The position numbers and the translations under genes were made by a program. Positions 7,979-17,251 of a DNA stretch of 64,000 bases are shown piece after piece. This DNA comes from Heliomicrobium modesticaldum Ice1 (GTDB lineage Bacteria; Bacillota; Desulfitobacteriia; Heliobacteriales; Heliobacteriaceae), in contig NC_010337.2 in NCBI RefSeq assembly GCF_000019165.1, forward strand, positions 847,501 through 911,500, read 5' to 3'. How positions within the stretch are numbered: the stretch's first letter is position 1; every line of letters starts with the position of its first letter. The notes below the pieces were generated by a model. The model saw nothing but the letters and a program-made list of their open reading frames with translations. It searched no databases and was not told the DNA's origin.

Positions 7979-10900
7979 GTGCTTCTCAATCGATTGAATT
8001 AACTCATCGAGTAGGACGGCGGCCCGTGCTCGCGTCGCCGCTTTGTCTGGTTTAGATAATCCGCTTTCTGCCATGTGGGGCCAGTTTGGCAAAGGTTCTG
8101 TCGGGATTCCCATACGCGCTCGCTTCTCCTGGACAAACTGTACCAGCTGCTTTTCTGTGACGATACCCTGTTGTGCCCAAAAACCGCTGCTTGGAGGGCC
8201 GTCGTCTCCACCGAAGAGGCGTCCATAGAGTAGTCGCAAATCCTGCCGTTCGATGGGTTCATCGGGACGGAATGTCCGGTCCGGATAGCCGCGGATGATT
8301 CCCCGTTCCCAGAGGCGGGTCAGTGTTTTCTCCGCCCAATGCCCTGATAGATCTTTCAGTTCTCCCCCGTTCCACCGAGGTATGGTCAGGTACCGTCCGA
8401 CCACTTGTCCGCCGGCAGAGGTGGCTACGATTTGGTAGCCGCTTTCTCCCGGGACCGGTTCTGTCCACCACGCGTACTCTCCATTCGCGAGCACAGGCAC
8501 ATGGATTTTCTCGTTCCCGACGCTGGGGTAGATCCAAATATCGCTTCCGTTGGTCTTGCCGAGGATAAACACCTGTCGATCGACAGGTATGAGCGATGCA
8601 TTTAAGGTGAGCGTTGATTCGTTGGCAGGCTTCCCTGTTCCCGCTATGGTCACGGCTCCAGCGTATTGCCCGCCTGTGGTCGATGATTCAGCGATTGGCG
8701 ACCATTGAATCGTAGCGCCGGCCGTGATCAGTTCCGGCGGTACAGGAAGGCCTTGCTTGGTTACAGCTGTCAAAGAGAATAGCGGGATCCGCTCATTTTT
8801 ATTGGTCAGGATCTCTTTTTTCCGTTTATCAAACTGCTGTACCAAGGCCATACGGGGCGCTTCGCTTTCGACAATGCGAAGCGCTTGAATGTTGTTGTCG
8901 CTGCCCAGTGTGATCCATCCCCAGGCGCCAATGGGAATCGTCGTCAGATCGACGGGCATATCCCATCGTTGCAGCAATGCATCGGCTTTTAGCTCACAGC
9001 GGTGCAACCGTTGAAACTGATCGGTAAAATAGATCATTTTGTCTTTGGCAGAGGCGAAAACGATCTTCCCCCAGAGGGATTGGCTTGTGGCCACCACACC
9101 ATAGGCTTTCCTTTCCTGACCGATGAGGTTCGCCTGAACATAGTCGCCGCTGCGCAGTTCCCGCAGGTCGACTTTCTCACCGTTGCGCAGTATCGTCGCG
9201 CCGCTTAAGACAGGAAGCGCGCCATATCCCTCTAACTCTACTTCTTCTTTGTTCGGAGACTTTATCAGCAGGCCTTGCACGACAGTGCGCACTACTTCGA
9301 TCTGGGTGACTATCTGACGCTGGGGATCGATGGTGAGGCGCACCTGACTCCCCGGCAACACCGAATCGGCCGGACGATTGGCGATGATGGGGCCCGGTAC
9401 GCAAGCCTCTCCTTCCGGCTTTGTGACAGTTTGAATCGATATGTCCGGCGGCGCGCGGTAGACTTTACTGTCTCCGAAGAGCTTCAGTTCTTTTTTTTCG
9501 ACTGACCACTGCTCCAGCCTGCCCTCCACTTTTCGATAAACGGCGTCGATTTGTACGGCTTTTTGATTGCCCGGGTGCACCCAGACGAGGGCTGCGGCTC
9601 CTTTCGCCTCCGACGGCCAAAGCGGCGTTGCCTGGCCATTGATCGTAAGCGCCGCTTGCGTATCCAAGACATACGCTTGATCGGTCAGTTCCGGTTCAGT
9701 GGGAAGGATGTAGCTTTTCCCACCGATGATCGTGACATCCACACTGCGCAAGCGTACTGCACGCGCAACGGCATAAATTCGCCGAGGGCTTAGATAGCAC
9801 TGCGTTCCCTTGGGGAAGGTCACTTCCGGCTCTTTTCTTACCTGGTCGTTGATGACCCAGCGCAACGTCAACGTCTGGTTTCGGGCAATGTCCTGCAGAG
9901 GGGCACCGCCGGCCGATTCGGCTTCTGCTAACGGCTGTCCCATCACCACCGCAAAAGGCTGCCGGTCACGGGCGATCGTCACGGCGGAAACGATGATGCG
10001 GTATGTTCCAGACTGCGGTTTTGTGATGATGATCTGTTCGACGTTATTTTTCCGGTCGCGTCCGATCACACCCATGTGCGCATTGCCCGTATAGGTCGTT
10101 CCATCAGGAGCGATGACGGTAACATCCAAGTCGTTGACGAGACGTCCCTCTCGATCGATCGGATCGGTCCAAGCGAGGGTGACTTTCAACGGCGCCTTCT
10201 CTGTCCAGGCTTTTACTTCATAGCTCTTTTTTTCCTCGGCAGCTACGCCCTCTTTCTCATCGATAGAGGCAAAGCTCTGTTCATAGAGGGATAGAATGGA
10301 GCGGCCTACGTCGAGAAGGCCAAAGGTATTCTCATAACCGGACATATTTTCCACATGGCTTCGGGCGCCGTTGATCAAGGCGGCTTTTAACAGTGCTGCT
10401 GAGGGTTCTCTATGCTCCACCTCACGGTAGTACTGGCGCAACAGCGCCGCAGCGCCGCCTGTCGCCGCGGCAGCCATGCTTGTCCCTTGCATCCGCCGGT
10501 ATAAGTGAGCTTCATCTTCGGGAAGGCCCGCAAGGCGAGGAGTGGTCGAGATGATCGCCATACCCGGCGCAAGCAGGTCCGGCTTGATCCGACCATCCGT
10601 CGTGGGGCCGCGGCTGGAGAGTTCCGCCATCTGTTGGACGTCGCCGCCGCCTGAAGAACCGCTCGGCCGGGCGCTGACGGAGGCGCCGACAACGAGCGCG
10701 TTCTTGCTGGTTCCTTCGCAGGTGAGGCTGTTTGGATCGGGACCCCTGTTTCCCGCGCCAAATATGGCAAGAAAATCTCTATGCTGAAAAGAAAAGCGGT
10801 CTGTCTCTAAGGCCGTTCTATTGTATGTATTTCCCGGCGTTCCCCATCCGTTCACATGGATGTAGGCGTTGGCTTTGTAGGCAGGTTCATACAGTTTGCT

Positions 10901-11419
10901 TATATCTTCCGGCGGCGTCACCTGACCGGCTTTGTCGACGATTCCCTGGATGTAAAGGCTCGCCTGGGGGGCCATCCCTCGGTATTTTCCTTGCGAAGCC
11001 GCCCCGGTGCCGGCGGCGATTCCCGCCATGTGGGTGCCGTGGCCGCTGGTGTCGGCTGTCGGTCCTCCCGCCCAGGATCTGATGTTCAATACCTTAGGCA
11101 GGCTTCCCGATAGGTTCCTGAAGTCCGGATGCAGGTTATTCAGATCGCCGCTGTCCAGCCCGCTGTCGGCGATAGCGATGACTTCTCCCTGCCCTTGAAG
11201 GCCCTTTTTGTGGATGACTTCCGGCACCGCGACAAGCGATGCGCCGATGATATCTCGGGTCCGATCGTTTAAGAGCTCGGGCTTAGCTTGTGTTGTCGTC
11301 GGCGTCCCTATGGGCCTTTCCGCCGCAACGGCTGTTTTCCCAAAGGGGAGCCCCGCCCAAGGGAGAGCAAGGATCAGGCCCAGCGCTATTGATCTTCGCA
11401 GGGAGTCAACTCGTTCCAT
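7955..11419 (-). CDS. Secreted subtilisin-family (S8) serine protease with C-terminal SLH domain
   Basis: This 1154-residue protein has a signal peptide (residues 1-33) and a subtilase domain (about 60-380) with the full triad: Asp85 (IAIADSGLDSG), His127 (TSGHGTHMAG) and Ser314 (QGTSMAAAATGG), plus the oxyanion Asn224 (GAGNRG). A jelly-roll-like P/C-terminal domain (about 400-500) and a long beta-rich middle follow. From about 1013 a clear SLH repeat is present (DLSGHWAEKTLTRLWERGI, GYPDRTFRPDEPIERQDL), then a degenerate SLH-like tail. It is the last gene of the surface cluster, 24 bases after tagA. Expected role: a wall-anchored protease maturing or degrading surface proteins. ATG 11419 follows a GGGGGGAG site. 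Confidence 0.9.
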   Translation of the reverse strand: MERVDSLRRSIALGLILALPWAGLPFGKTAVAAERPIGTPTTTQAKPELLNDRTRDIIGASLVAVPEVIHKKGLQGQGEVIAIADSGLDSGDLNNLHPDFRNLSGSLPKVLNIRSWAGGPTADTSGHGTHMAGIAAGTGAASQGKYRGMAPQASLYIQGIVDKAGQVTPPEDISKLYEPAYKANAYIHVNGWGTPGNTYNRTALETDRFSFQHRDFLAIFGAGNRGPDPNSLTCEGTSKNALVVGASVSARPSGSSGGGDVQQMAELSSRGPTTDGRIKPDLLAPGMAIISTTPRLAGLPEDEAHLYRRMQGTSMAAAATGGAAALLRQYYREVEHREPSAALLKAALINGARSHVENMSGYENTFGLLDVGRSILSLYEQSFASIDEKEGVAAEEKKSYEVKAWTEKAPLKVTLAWTDPIDREGRLVNDLDVTVIAPDGTTYTGNAHMGVIGRDRKNNVEQIIITKPQSGTYRIIVSAVTIARDRQPFAVVMGQPLAEAESAGGAPLQDIARNQTLTLRWVINDQVRKEPEVTFPKGTQCYLSPRRIYAVARAVRLRSVDVTIIGGKSYILPTEPELTDQAYVLDTQAALTINGQATPLWPSEAKGAAALVWVHPGNQKAVQIDAVYRKVEGRLEQWSVEKKELKLFGDSKVYRAPPDISIQTVTKPEGEACVPGPIIANRPADSVLPGSQVRLTIDPQRQIVTQIEVVRTVVQGLLIKSPNKEEVELEGYGALPVLSGATILRNGEKVDLRELRSGDYVQANLIGQERKAYGVVATSQSLWGKIVFASAKDKMIYFTDQFQRLHRCELKADALLQRWDMPVDLTTIPIGAWGWITLGSDNNIQALRIVESEAPRMALVQQFDKRKKEILTNKNERIPLFSLTAVTKQGLPVPPELITAGATIQWSPIAESSTTGGQYAGAVTIAGTGKPANESTLTLNASLIPVDRQVFILGKTNGSDIWIYPSVGNEKIHVPVLANGEYAWWTEPVPGESGYQIVATSAGGQVVGRYLTIPRWNGGELKDLSGHWAEKTLTRLWERGIIRGYPDRTFRPDEPIERQDLRLLYGRLFGGDDGPPSSGFWAQQGIVTEKQLVQFVQEKRARMGIPTEPLPNWPHMAESGLSKPDKAATRARAAVLLDELIQSIEKHKKAESGR

Positions 11420-11443
11420 CAGTCTTATCTCCCCCCTGTGGGC

Positions 11444-12244
11444 TTATTCCTTCCCTTGTCGCAGTACTGCCCAAACAAAACGCGGCAGGTTTAATTGCCG
11501 CCTCCATCGCGCCGGTTCTTTGATAAGCCGGTAGAGCCACTCCATGTGCCATTTTTGGCACCACTGCGGCGCCCGTTGGGCACGACCGGCAAAGACATCA
11601 AGGCTGCCGCCGATGCCGATGGCGACGATGTCCCTCAACGGGGTCCTTCGCAGATAGTCCCGAATCCACTGTTCTTGCCTCGGCGCGCCCAAACCGACAA
11701 AAAGCAGGCGGGGCTTCGCTGCTTCGATCTGCAGGTGCAACGCCGCCTGTTCTGCGGCTGACAGATAGCCATGGGCTGTCCCGGCGATCAGCAGACCAGG
11801 CAATTCGTCACATAAGCGCCGAGCGGCTTCCTCTGCAACCGACCGTCCTTCCTCTTTCGAACCTCCTCTGCGTCCGGGACGACCTCCGTAAAAAAAGCAG
11901 GGCCATTTCTTTTCAGCCGCCCTGTTTAAGAGGACGCTCATCAGGTCGATGCCGGTGACCCTCTCGGGCACCGGTTTGCCCAATAACGACGCAGCCCAGA
12001 CGACACCGATCCCGTCGGCAGTAACCAGCGACGCCTCTGTTAGGAGTTGTTGTATATACGGGTCTTTGTATGCATGATAGAGGATCTCAGGGTTGGCCGT
12101 TATGATCTGATGGCGACCGCCCGCTTCGATCCGCTTCTCGATCTCCATGACAGTGTCTGCCATGCTCAACCTGTGCACAGGTGTTCCGAGAATATTCACC
12201 GTTTCGATAGGTTGGAATCGTTCTGTCGCATTTACTTGCCCCAT
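11444..12244 (-). CDS. tagA: WecG/TagA/CpsF-family glycosyltransferase (ManNAc transferase)
   Basis: The 266-residue protein matches the WecG/TagA family, which adds ManNAc from UDP-ManNAc to undecaprenyl-PP-GlcNAc, starting the linkage unit of wall polymers. Visible signatures are NPEILYHAYKDP, TADGIGVVWAASLLGKP (putative catalytic Asp77) and LFVGLGAPRQEQWI near 181-194. A polar insertion, GRPGRRGGSKEEGRS (about 121-135), is unusual. Its start lies inside the end of csaB (13-base overlap), indicating translational coupling. UDP-ManNAc could come from WecB at 45753-46970. Acceptor and donor are inferred from the family. Confidence 0.9.
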   Translation of the reverse strand: MGQVNATERFQPIETVNILGTPVHRLSMADTVMEIEKRIEAGGRHQIITANPEILYHAYKDPYIQQLLTEASLVTADGIGVVWAASLLGKPVPERVTGIDLMSVLLNRAAEKKWPCFFYGGRPGRRGGSKEEGRSVAEEAARRLCDELPGLLIAGTAHGYLSAAEQAALHLQIEAAKPRLLFVGLGAPRQEQWIRDYLRRTPLRDIVAIGIGGSLDVFAGRAQRAPQWCQKWHMEWLYRLIKEPARWRRQLNLPRFVWAVLRQGKE

Positions 12245-13347
12245 GGCTCAGCGGCCTCCGCGTGATGGATTGCGTCTCTATCTTCAAGTAGTCCTACAGC
12301 CATGCTGGCCGTTTTTTCGGAACGCTCGCTCATCTGTTCTGCCCAGAGCCGGGCTTTTTCCCGCTCCGCATCGTAGTCATCCAAAATTCGCCGCACTTCC
12401 GCCAACAGTGCTTGTGGATGGAGCGGCGCCCCGTCTCCGAAGGCAGGTCTGCCCATTTCATTCATCATGTCTTTTACCTTCGGGTCATAGGCGATGCCCA
12501 CAACAGGAACGCCTTGCATGGTCGCAAAGATCAAGGCATGCAATCGAAGGGCGATCACAAGGTCTGCTTCCCCAATCGAGGTTATTGCTCCGTGAAAATC
12601 GGTATGGTGTTGAAGCACCTCAACGGCAGGGTGCTTCAACTGAGAAGCCAATTCGATGCTGTACCGGGTATCTTCTGTGCGATGCATCGGCAGAAAGGAG
12701 ACACGCCACCCCTGCGACAATAGGTATTCTGCAACCGCCAAGACGGACGATTCCAATTCGGTAAAGTCTGGCCAACGGCGCAGGCTAAAAATAACCCGTT
12801 TCGGTCCTGTTGTTCGGGAGATGGGATGCTCTCGCCGTTTGTATAACGAAAAAACAGGATCGGCAGTCACGACGATGGGGGGCGCTTCCACCCCCCACTG
12901 ACGCAGCCGCTGCTGCGACGGAAAATCACGCAGGGTGATCAAGTGGACTTTGTTCGCCACCATGCGGATCAAGGTTTTGCCGAAGGCTCTGCGCACAGGA
13001 CCTATCCCCTGCGCATAAAACATGACTTTTTTTCCAAACAGACGCGCCAACACGATGACAAGCAGGTAGTAGGGGATCGTAAGGATTCCGGTCACATCTT
13101 GCAGGAGACTGCCGCCTCCGCTGATCACCAGATCCGCTCGCGACAAAGCCAAGATAACGGAAAAAGGGTTATAGCGATGTACCGCTTCCACTTGGTGCAG
13201 TCGTCGGGTGAATGCCGGCTTTCCGGATAAGACGACAATGCGCACGTCAGGACGCAACCGTTTCAGTGTCTCAATCATGGCTTTGAGCAGCGCCTCATCG
13301 CCGGCATTGTCATATCCAAAATAACCGGAAAGTACAATGTTCGCCAC
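12232..13347 (-). CDS. csaB: Polysaccharide pyruvyl transferase CsaB
   Basis: CsaB transfers pyruvate from phosphoenolpyruvate to the secondary wall polymer, making the ketal that SLH domains bind. The 371-residue protein begins with the family hallmark ANIVLSGYFGYDNAGDEALL and retains the glycine-rich ISGGGSLLQD block and the C-terminal RLHALIFATMQGVPVVGI block. GTG 13347 is preferred over GTG 13368 because GGAGAAGGGG lies just upstream and homologues begin at this point. It lies among SLH-protein genes, consistent with its function, and overlaps tagA. A promoter candidate precedes it at 13389-13418. Confidence 0.93.
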   Translation of the reverse strand: MANIVLSGYFGYDNAGDEALLKAMIETLKRLRPDVRIVVLSGKPAFTRRLHQVEAVHRYNPFSVILALSRADLVISGGGSLLQDVTGILTIPYYLLVIVLARLFGKKVMFYAQGIGPVRRAFGKTLIRMVANKVHLITLRDFPSQQRLRQWGVEAPPIVVTADPVFSLYKRREHPISRTTGPKRVIFSLRRWPDFTELESSVLAVAEYLLSQGWRVSFLPMHRTEDTRYSIELASQLKHPAVEVLQHHTDFHGAITSIGEADLVIALRLHALIFATMQGVPVVGIAYDPKVKDMMNEMGRPAFGDGAPLHPQALLAEVRRILDDYDAEREKARLWAEQMSERSEKTASMAVGLLEDRDAIHHAEAAEPWGK

Positions 13348-13388
13348 GTATTCCCCTTCTCCCGGCACTAGAGTCCCGATCTAGCCGT

Positions 13389-13418
13389 ATTTTAACACGA
13401 CTGGTCTCCCGTTGCCAA
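13389..13418 (-). promoter_or_regulatory. Candidate sigma-A promoter for csaB-tagA-subtilase
   Basis: Read on the minus strand, TTGGCA (13413-13418) and TAAAAT (13389-13394) are separated by 18 bases, about 40 bases before the chosen csaB start. It lies in the only gap over 60 bases in the surface cluster, so csaB, tagA and the protease may be transcribed apart from the upstream SLH genes. Confidence 0.5.
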
Positions 13419-13450
13419 CCTGCCCGGCCTGATCCCTTCCACTCCCATCC

Positions 13451-15586
13451 TCAGCGGACCTGGTTCAAAAAGGCAGTGATCACCGTGGCGGCTTCTGCGC
13501 GAGTGGTCGACCCCCAGGGGTCGAAGGTTCCGTCAGGACGTCCGCTGATCAAGCCGGCGCGCACCGTCCGGGCGATGCTGTCGCGCAGGTTCTCCGTTGT
13601 TTGATACCAGTCGGAGAAGTGCTCCGGCCTGCCCCCATTGCTCAGGATCATCCTGCCGTTGAGCGCTCTCCCGAGCCAGGCCGCCATGTCTTGACGGGTG
13701 ATCGGGCTATTCGGCAAGAAGATGCTCCCTTCCGTGATGATCCCTTGTTGGATCGCCTGGCGCAGCGCGCCGGCAAACCAAGCGTCAGCCCGAACATCAT
13801 CAAAGGGCACAGGCCCGGCCATGGGCGTGCTCTTGCCGACGACACGCATCAGCAGGGTAAGAAACTCGGCCCGGGTCATCGGCCTATCCGGCTCAAAGAT
13901 TCTGGCCGCTGTGCCGTTGATCAGGCCCCGTCCGGCCAGCGTTTCCACCTGCGGGCGCGCCCAATGGCCCACCAGGTCGATAAAGGGGGCTTGCGCCGCG
14001 CTGCTGAAGAGATTTGCGCCTGTGCTTCCATCGCCTTGTGATCCATGATAGGTTCCGTATGCGCCGGGGTAGGCACCATAGCTGTTTGTCGCGTCATACC
14101 GGCTCGGATCATAACCGGGGCTGTTCATGCTGTAGCCCGGGCCGTATCCGGGTCCAAAACCTGGCGGATAACCGGCCGGTGTCTGCTGGATCGGATGGAA
14201 GCCCGGATATCCGTAACTGCCCGGTCCATAGGTCTGGCTTGTACCGGGGTAGATCCCGCTTGTTCCCGTCGGCGTCTCAAACAAGGCGTAGCGGCCAAAC
14301 TCTTCGATCCGCCCGTTCACCGAGCGGTCGGCCGTATTGACTGAGCTGCCCACTTCTGTCCATGTGCTGCCATTCAGTCGGTAGATTTTCAAGGAAGCCG
14401 GGTTGCTGACTCGCCAGTAATCATAGAAGAAGGAGAGATAAAGGGGATCGTCATGAAAGTCATCGTCGGAATAGCCATTGTTGCTGTAGTTGGAGTATTT
14501 GATCAGGGAGAATTCATAAGCCGAACCGACACGCACCCTTCCCGGCGGCGCCGACGCGGCGTTGTCGACGTATTCTTGCAGGCCAACGGCTGAACCGCCC
14601 GAGTCTTCAGGGCGATCGAGGTATTTCGTCGGAATCTTCAGTTCCACATCTGGGGTGCTGATCCGTACGCTGCCGCCGGAGTATCCTTTGAAAGCGCCAC
14701 CCGCAAAGGCCACAAAGCGGTTTTTTTCCGTTTTCACCGATCTATCGATGCCTTCGATATCACCTGGATTGATGAGGACGATATCGGAGGGGGAGACGGT
14801 GAATTTCAAAGCGCCTTCCAAGGCATCGGCAATATGGCTTCGGTCTTTTGACCTGCCGGAATTGCCGGTGCTGCTGTCCCATTTATCAGTCCGCTCACTC
14901 GCTTCGTTCGATGCGTTGCTTTCCCGAGCCGGATCGATGCCAGAAGTCGCTTTATAAGCTTTCACATAACGGGTGTACCGCGTGTCCGGCTTTAAGCCTG
15001 ATTCCCGGAAGGATGTCTTGTTCGCGTCCACTCTTCCAACAAGGTCATCGTTCTCGTCGTAGATCTTAAAGCCAGTCTCGCCGTAAGAATTATCCGTCCA
15101 GGACCAGAGGATCTCCCGGCTTCCCTGTTTTGCGCCGGTCAGATTGCTCGGCGCGGCCAGTTCTTGTACATCAATGGTTTGATATGTTGACACAAAGCGT
15201 TCACCGACCGGCGTGACGAGCACAACGGCAAGCTTGTGCAGACCGTCATCGAGCCTGATACTCTTCGAATACTGCTTCTGCGTCGGGTAGTAGGTCATTG
15301 TATCCAGTTCAGTGCCGTTTGAATCATATTGCAGGTCGATGATCTTGAACTTGCTGTTGGCCGGAGCGGCGCCCGTATAGGTCCATGCCACCTTAACCTG
15401 GTTTTTGCCCACGATCGACAAGGTCGGCTGCGACGGTGCGTCGTAGGCGGCTTGGGCGACGGTCAGCATATCGACCCGCGTAAAAGCGCTGTCTTGCTCC
15501 TGCGGCAGAGACGGCGGCAACAAGGCCGATAGGACAAAGCAGAACAGCGTGATGAACAGGCTGGAAAGAGATTTACGGTGGACCAT
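13451..15586 (-). CDS. Secreted SLH-domain protein with fibronectin-III-like domains and a Pro/Gly/Tyr-rich linker
   Basis: The 711-residue protein has a signal peptide (about 1-30), two fibronectin-III-like domains (about 50-140 and 145-235; the second has REILWSWTDNSYGETGF and SGLKPDTRYTRYVKAY), a middle region of unknown fold (about 260-440), a linker very rich in Pro, Gly and Tyr (about 445-520), and three C-terminal SLH repeats (about 525-711) with motifs FIDLVGHWARPQVE, PMTRAEFLTLL, PITRQDMAAWL and TTRAEAATVI. SLH triplets bind pyruvylated wall polymer, so the protein is likely displayed on the surface. Sixteen bases separate it from the upstream SLH gene. Function beyond display is unknown. 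Confidence 0.88.
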   Translation of the reverse strand: MVHRKSLSSLFITLFCFVLSALLPPSLPQEQDSAFTRVDMLTVAQAAYDAPSQPTLSIVGKNQVKVAWTYTGAAPANSKFKIIDLQYDSNGTELDTMTYYPTQKQYSKSIRLDDGLHKLAVVLVTPVGERFVSTYQTIDVQELAAPSNLTGAKQGSREILWSWTDNSYGETGFKIYDENDDLVGRVDANKTSFRESGLKPDTRYTRYVKAYKATSGIDPARESNASNEASERTDKWDSSTGNSGRSKDRSHIADALEGALKFTVSPSDIVLINPGDIEGIDRSVKTEKNRFVAFAGGAFKGYSGGSVRISTPDVELKIPTKYLDRPEDSGGSAVGLQEYVDNAASAPPGRVRVGSAYEFSLIKYSNYSNNGYSDDDFHDDPLYLSFFYDYWRVSNPASLKIYRLNGSTWTEVGSSVNTADRSVNGRIEEFGRYALFETPTGTSGIYPGTSQTYGPGSYGYPGFHPIQQTPAGYPPGFGPGYGPGYSMNSPGYDPSRYDATNSYGAYPGAYGTYHGSQGDGSTGANLFSSAAQAPFIDLVGHWARPQVETLAGRGLINGTAARIFEPDRPMTRAEFLTLLMRVVGKSTPMAGPVPFDDVRADAWFAGALRQAIQQGIITEGSIFLPNSPITRQDMAAWLGRALNGRMILSNGGRPEHFSDWYQTTENLRDSIARTVRAGLISGRPDGTFDPWGSTTRAEAATVITAFLNQVR

Positions 15587-15602
15587 GAATTCACCTGCTT
15601 TC

Positions 15603-17234
15603 TCAATTCATGTTTAACAGGCGGTCACGATAGTCCTGCTTCATCGTGTGCTGAAGGAAGTCAACGGCGCGAACGAGCATCGCCGCCGCTTCGGCGCGGG
15701 TGAGCGTTTCGCCCGGGCGGAAGTAGCCGTAGGCGTCACCGCTGATGATGCCCAACTCTTGCGCCACATAAATGGAATCTCTCGCCCAGGGGCTGATATC
15801 TCGATCGTCGTAAAAGGGCAGAGGCGGGGCGCCGGACGGGGCCAACGTCGCTAAGCCCAAACCGCGGACGATGGCTGTCGCCGCCTGTTCCCGCGTCAAC
15901 AAGCCATAAGGATCAAACCGGGTGGAGCTGACTCCGGTCAGAATGCCTTTTTCTACAGCCAGTTTTACCTCATCATAGCCGGAGGCAGTCGGTGTGATGT
16001 CGGCGAAGGGAGACGGTGGCGGCGCCGTCTTGGTTCGGCTGCGCGGCGTCCCTGTGGCGCCGTTATAGGCGCTGGTGTTCATGCTTGCCGTCGGTTTTTT
16101 CGCTGTGGCTTTTTCACCCGGCGGCGGCAGGTTCGGATAACCGGCTGTGTAGGCGATCATACCTTGGGGTCCGTCGGGAGAGATTACGCCCAAGGTCTGG
16201 ACAAAAGCCCTTGCGAAATCAAGCCGTGTGATCGGCTGGGACGGCCCAAAGTACCCCTGTTGCATCTCCCATGCCTTGACACCCGCCAGGCGTTGGATAT
16301 CCCTCTCCGCCCAATGGTTGCGGATGTCTTCATAATTAGGCACAAACATGCGGTGCACTTTCGGTGTCGTTAGCCAAGACCACTGCTTCTCGCCACGGTC
16401 GCGATCGCTGTTGTTCCACCGATAGGGCAGGTCATACTTGGCAATGATGGTCGAACTCCCTTGTTCGTGGATGAGATAACCGCCGTCGAAGCTGATGTTG
16501 ACTGGGTCGTTGTATTGGTAGGAAAGATTCCGGTCTGTAGACAAGTTGATGGTAAAGTCGACTTGCCCGTCCCAGGATCGGGTCAAATCCGGTCCGGAAG
16601 CAGCAGCAGTGCTGCTGCTTCCGGGAGAGTATTGAAGGATTTGCGTCATGCGCTGCGTCTCGGATCGACCCCAGTTGTGATCATAGCCGACAGTGTTTCC
16701 TGAGATATCCACTGTAAGACGTCCGGCGGTTTTGTTGACGCTGTAGATCTTCCGACCTTCCCAATTGCCGCTGTAGTAGTCGACCACAGGGTGTCTGTCC
16801 ATGAGCGTCGATTTGTTCAGCCGGTAATCCTCCAGTTTATACTTGACACCGTCGATCTGAATGCTCTCACTGAACTTATCCACCTGGGATGTCCGCACCA
16901 CCTGGTTTTTGTCTTCCCGGTTGGCGCTCATCTCGACAAAGGTGGTCGACCGGCTCAGTTTGTTCTTTCCGGTGTCGTCGGCCAAGGTGTAGGTGATCTT
17001 CGTTGTCGTCGTGTCACCCCTTCCTGCGCTGACAGTGACTTTGAAGGTTCCCTTCATCAGGATTGGTTCGCCGGTGACGAAGACGTATTCCGAGTAGTCA
17101 TACTCGTTGGAGACACCTCCTTCGATCGTCAGGTTGCTCGACTCCGCTCTCGCTGTCGAGGGACTAACGAGGATCGAGGCGGTAAATCCCAACAGAATCA
17201 TTGCACTTCCAATGCAGCGGGATAATTTGCCCAT
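15603..17234 (-). CDS. Secreted SLH-domain protein
   Basis: The 543-residue protein has a signal peptide (about 1-30, ending ARA), an N-terminal beta-rich region of unknown function (about 31-300), and three SLH repeats from about 305 to the end: VPNYEDIRNHWAERDIQRL with PITRLDFARAF; SPFADITPTASGYDEV with LLTREQAATAI; and YDDRDISPWARDSIYVAQ with TLTRAEAAAMLVRAV. A Pro/Thr-rich linker lies between repeats one and two. It lies 16-17 bases from SLH genes on both sides, in an apparent operon. The start follows AGGAGG at a long spacing of about 12 bases. No enzyme motif was recognised. Confidence 0.88.
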   Translation of the reverse strand: MGKLSRCIGSAMILLGFTASILVSPSTARAESSNLTIEGGVSNEYDYSEYVFVTGEPILMKGTFKVTVSAGRGDTTTTKITYTLADDTGKNKLSRSTTFVEMSANREDKNQVVRTSQVDKFSESIQIDGVKYKLEDYRLNKSTLMDRHPVVDYYSGNWEGRKIYSVNKTAGRLTVDISGNTVGYDHNWGRSETQRMTQILQYSPGSSSTAAASGPDLTRSWDGQVDFTINLSTDRNLSYQYNDPVNISFDGGYLIHEQGSSTIIAKYDLPYRWNNSDRDRGEKQWSWLTTPKVHRMFVPNYEDIRNHWAERDIQRLAGVKAWEMQQGYFGPSQPITRLDFARAFVQTLGVISPDGPQGMIAYTAGYPNLPPPGEKATAKKPTASMNTSAYNGATGTPRSRTKTAPPPSPFADITPTASGYDEVKLAVEKGILTGVSSTRFDPYGLLTREQAATAIVRGLGLATLAPSGAPPLPFYDDRDISPWARDSIYVAQELGIISGDAYGYFRPGETLTRAEAAAMLVRAVDFLQHTMKQDYRDRLLNMN

Positions 17235-17251
17235 TGACGAAATTTGCCTCC

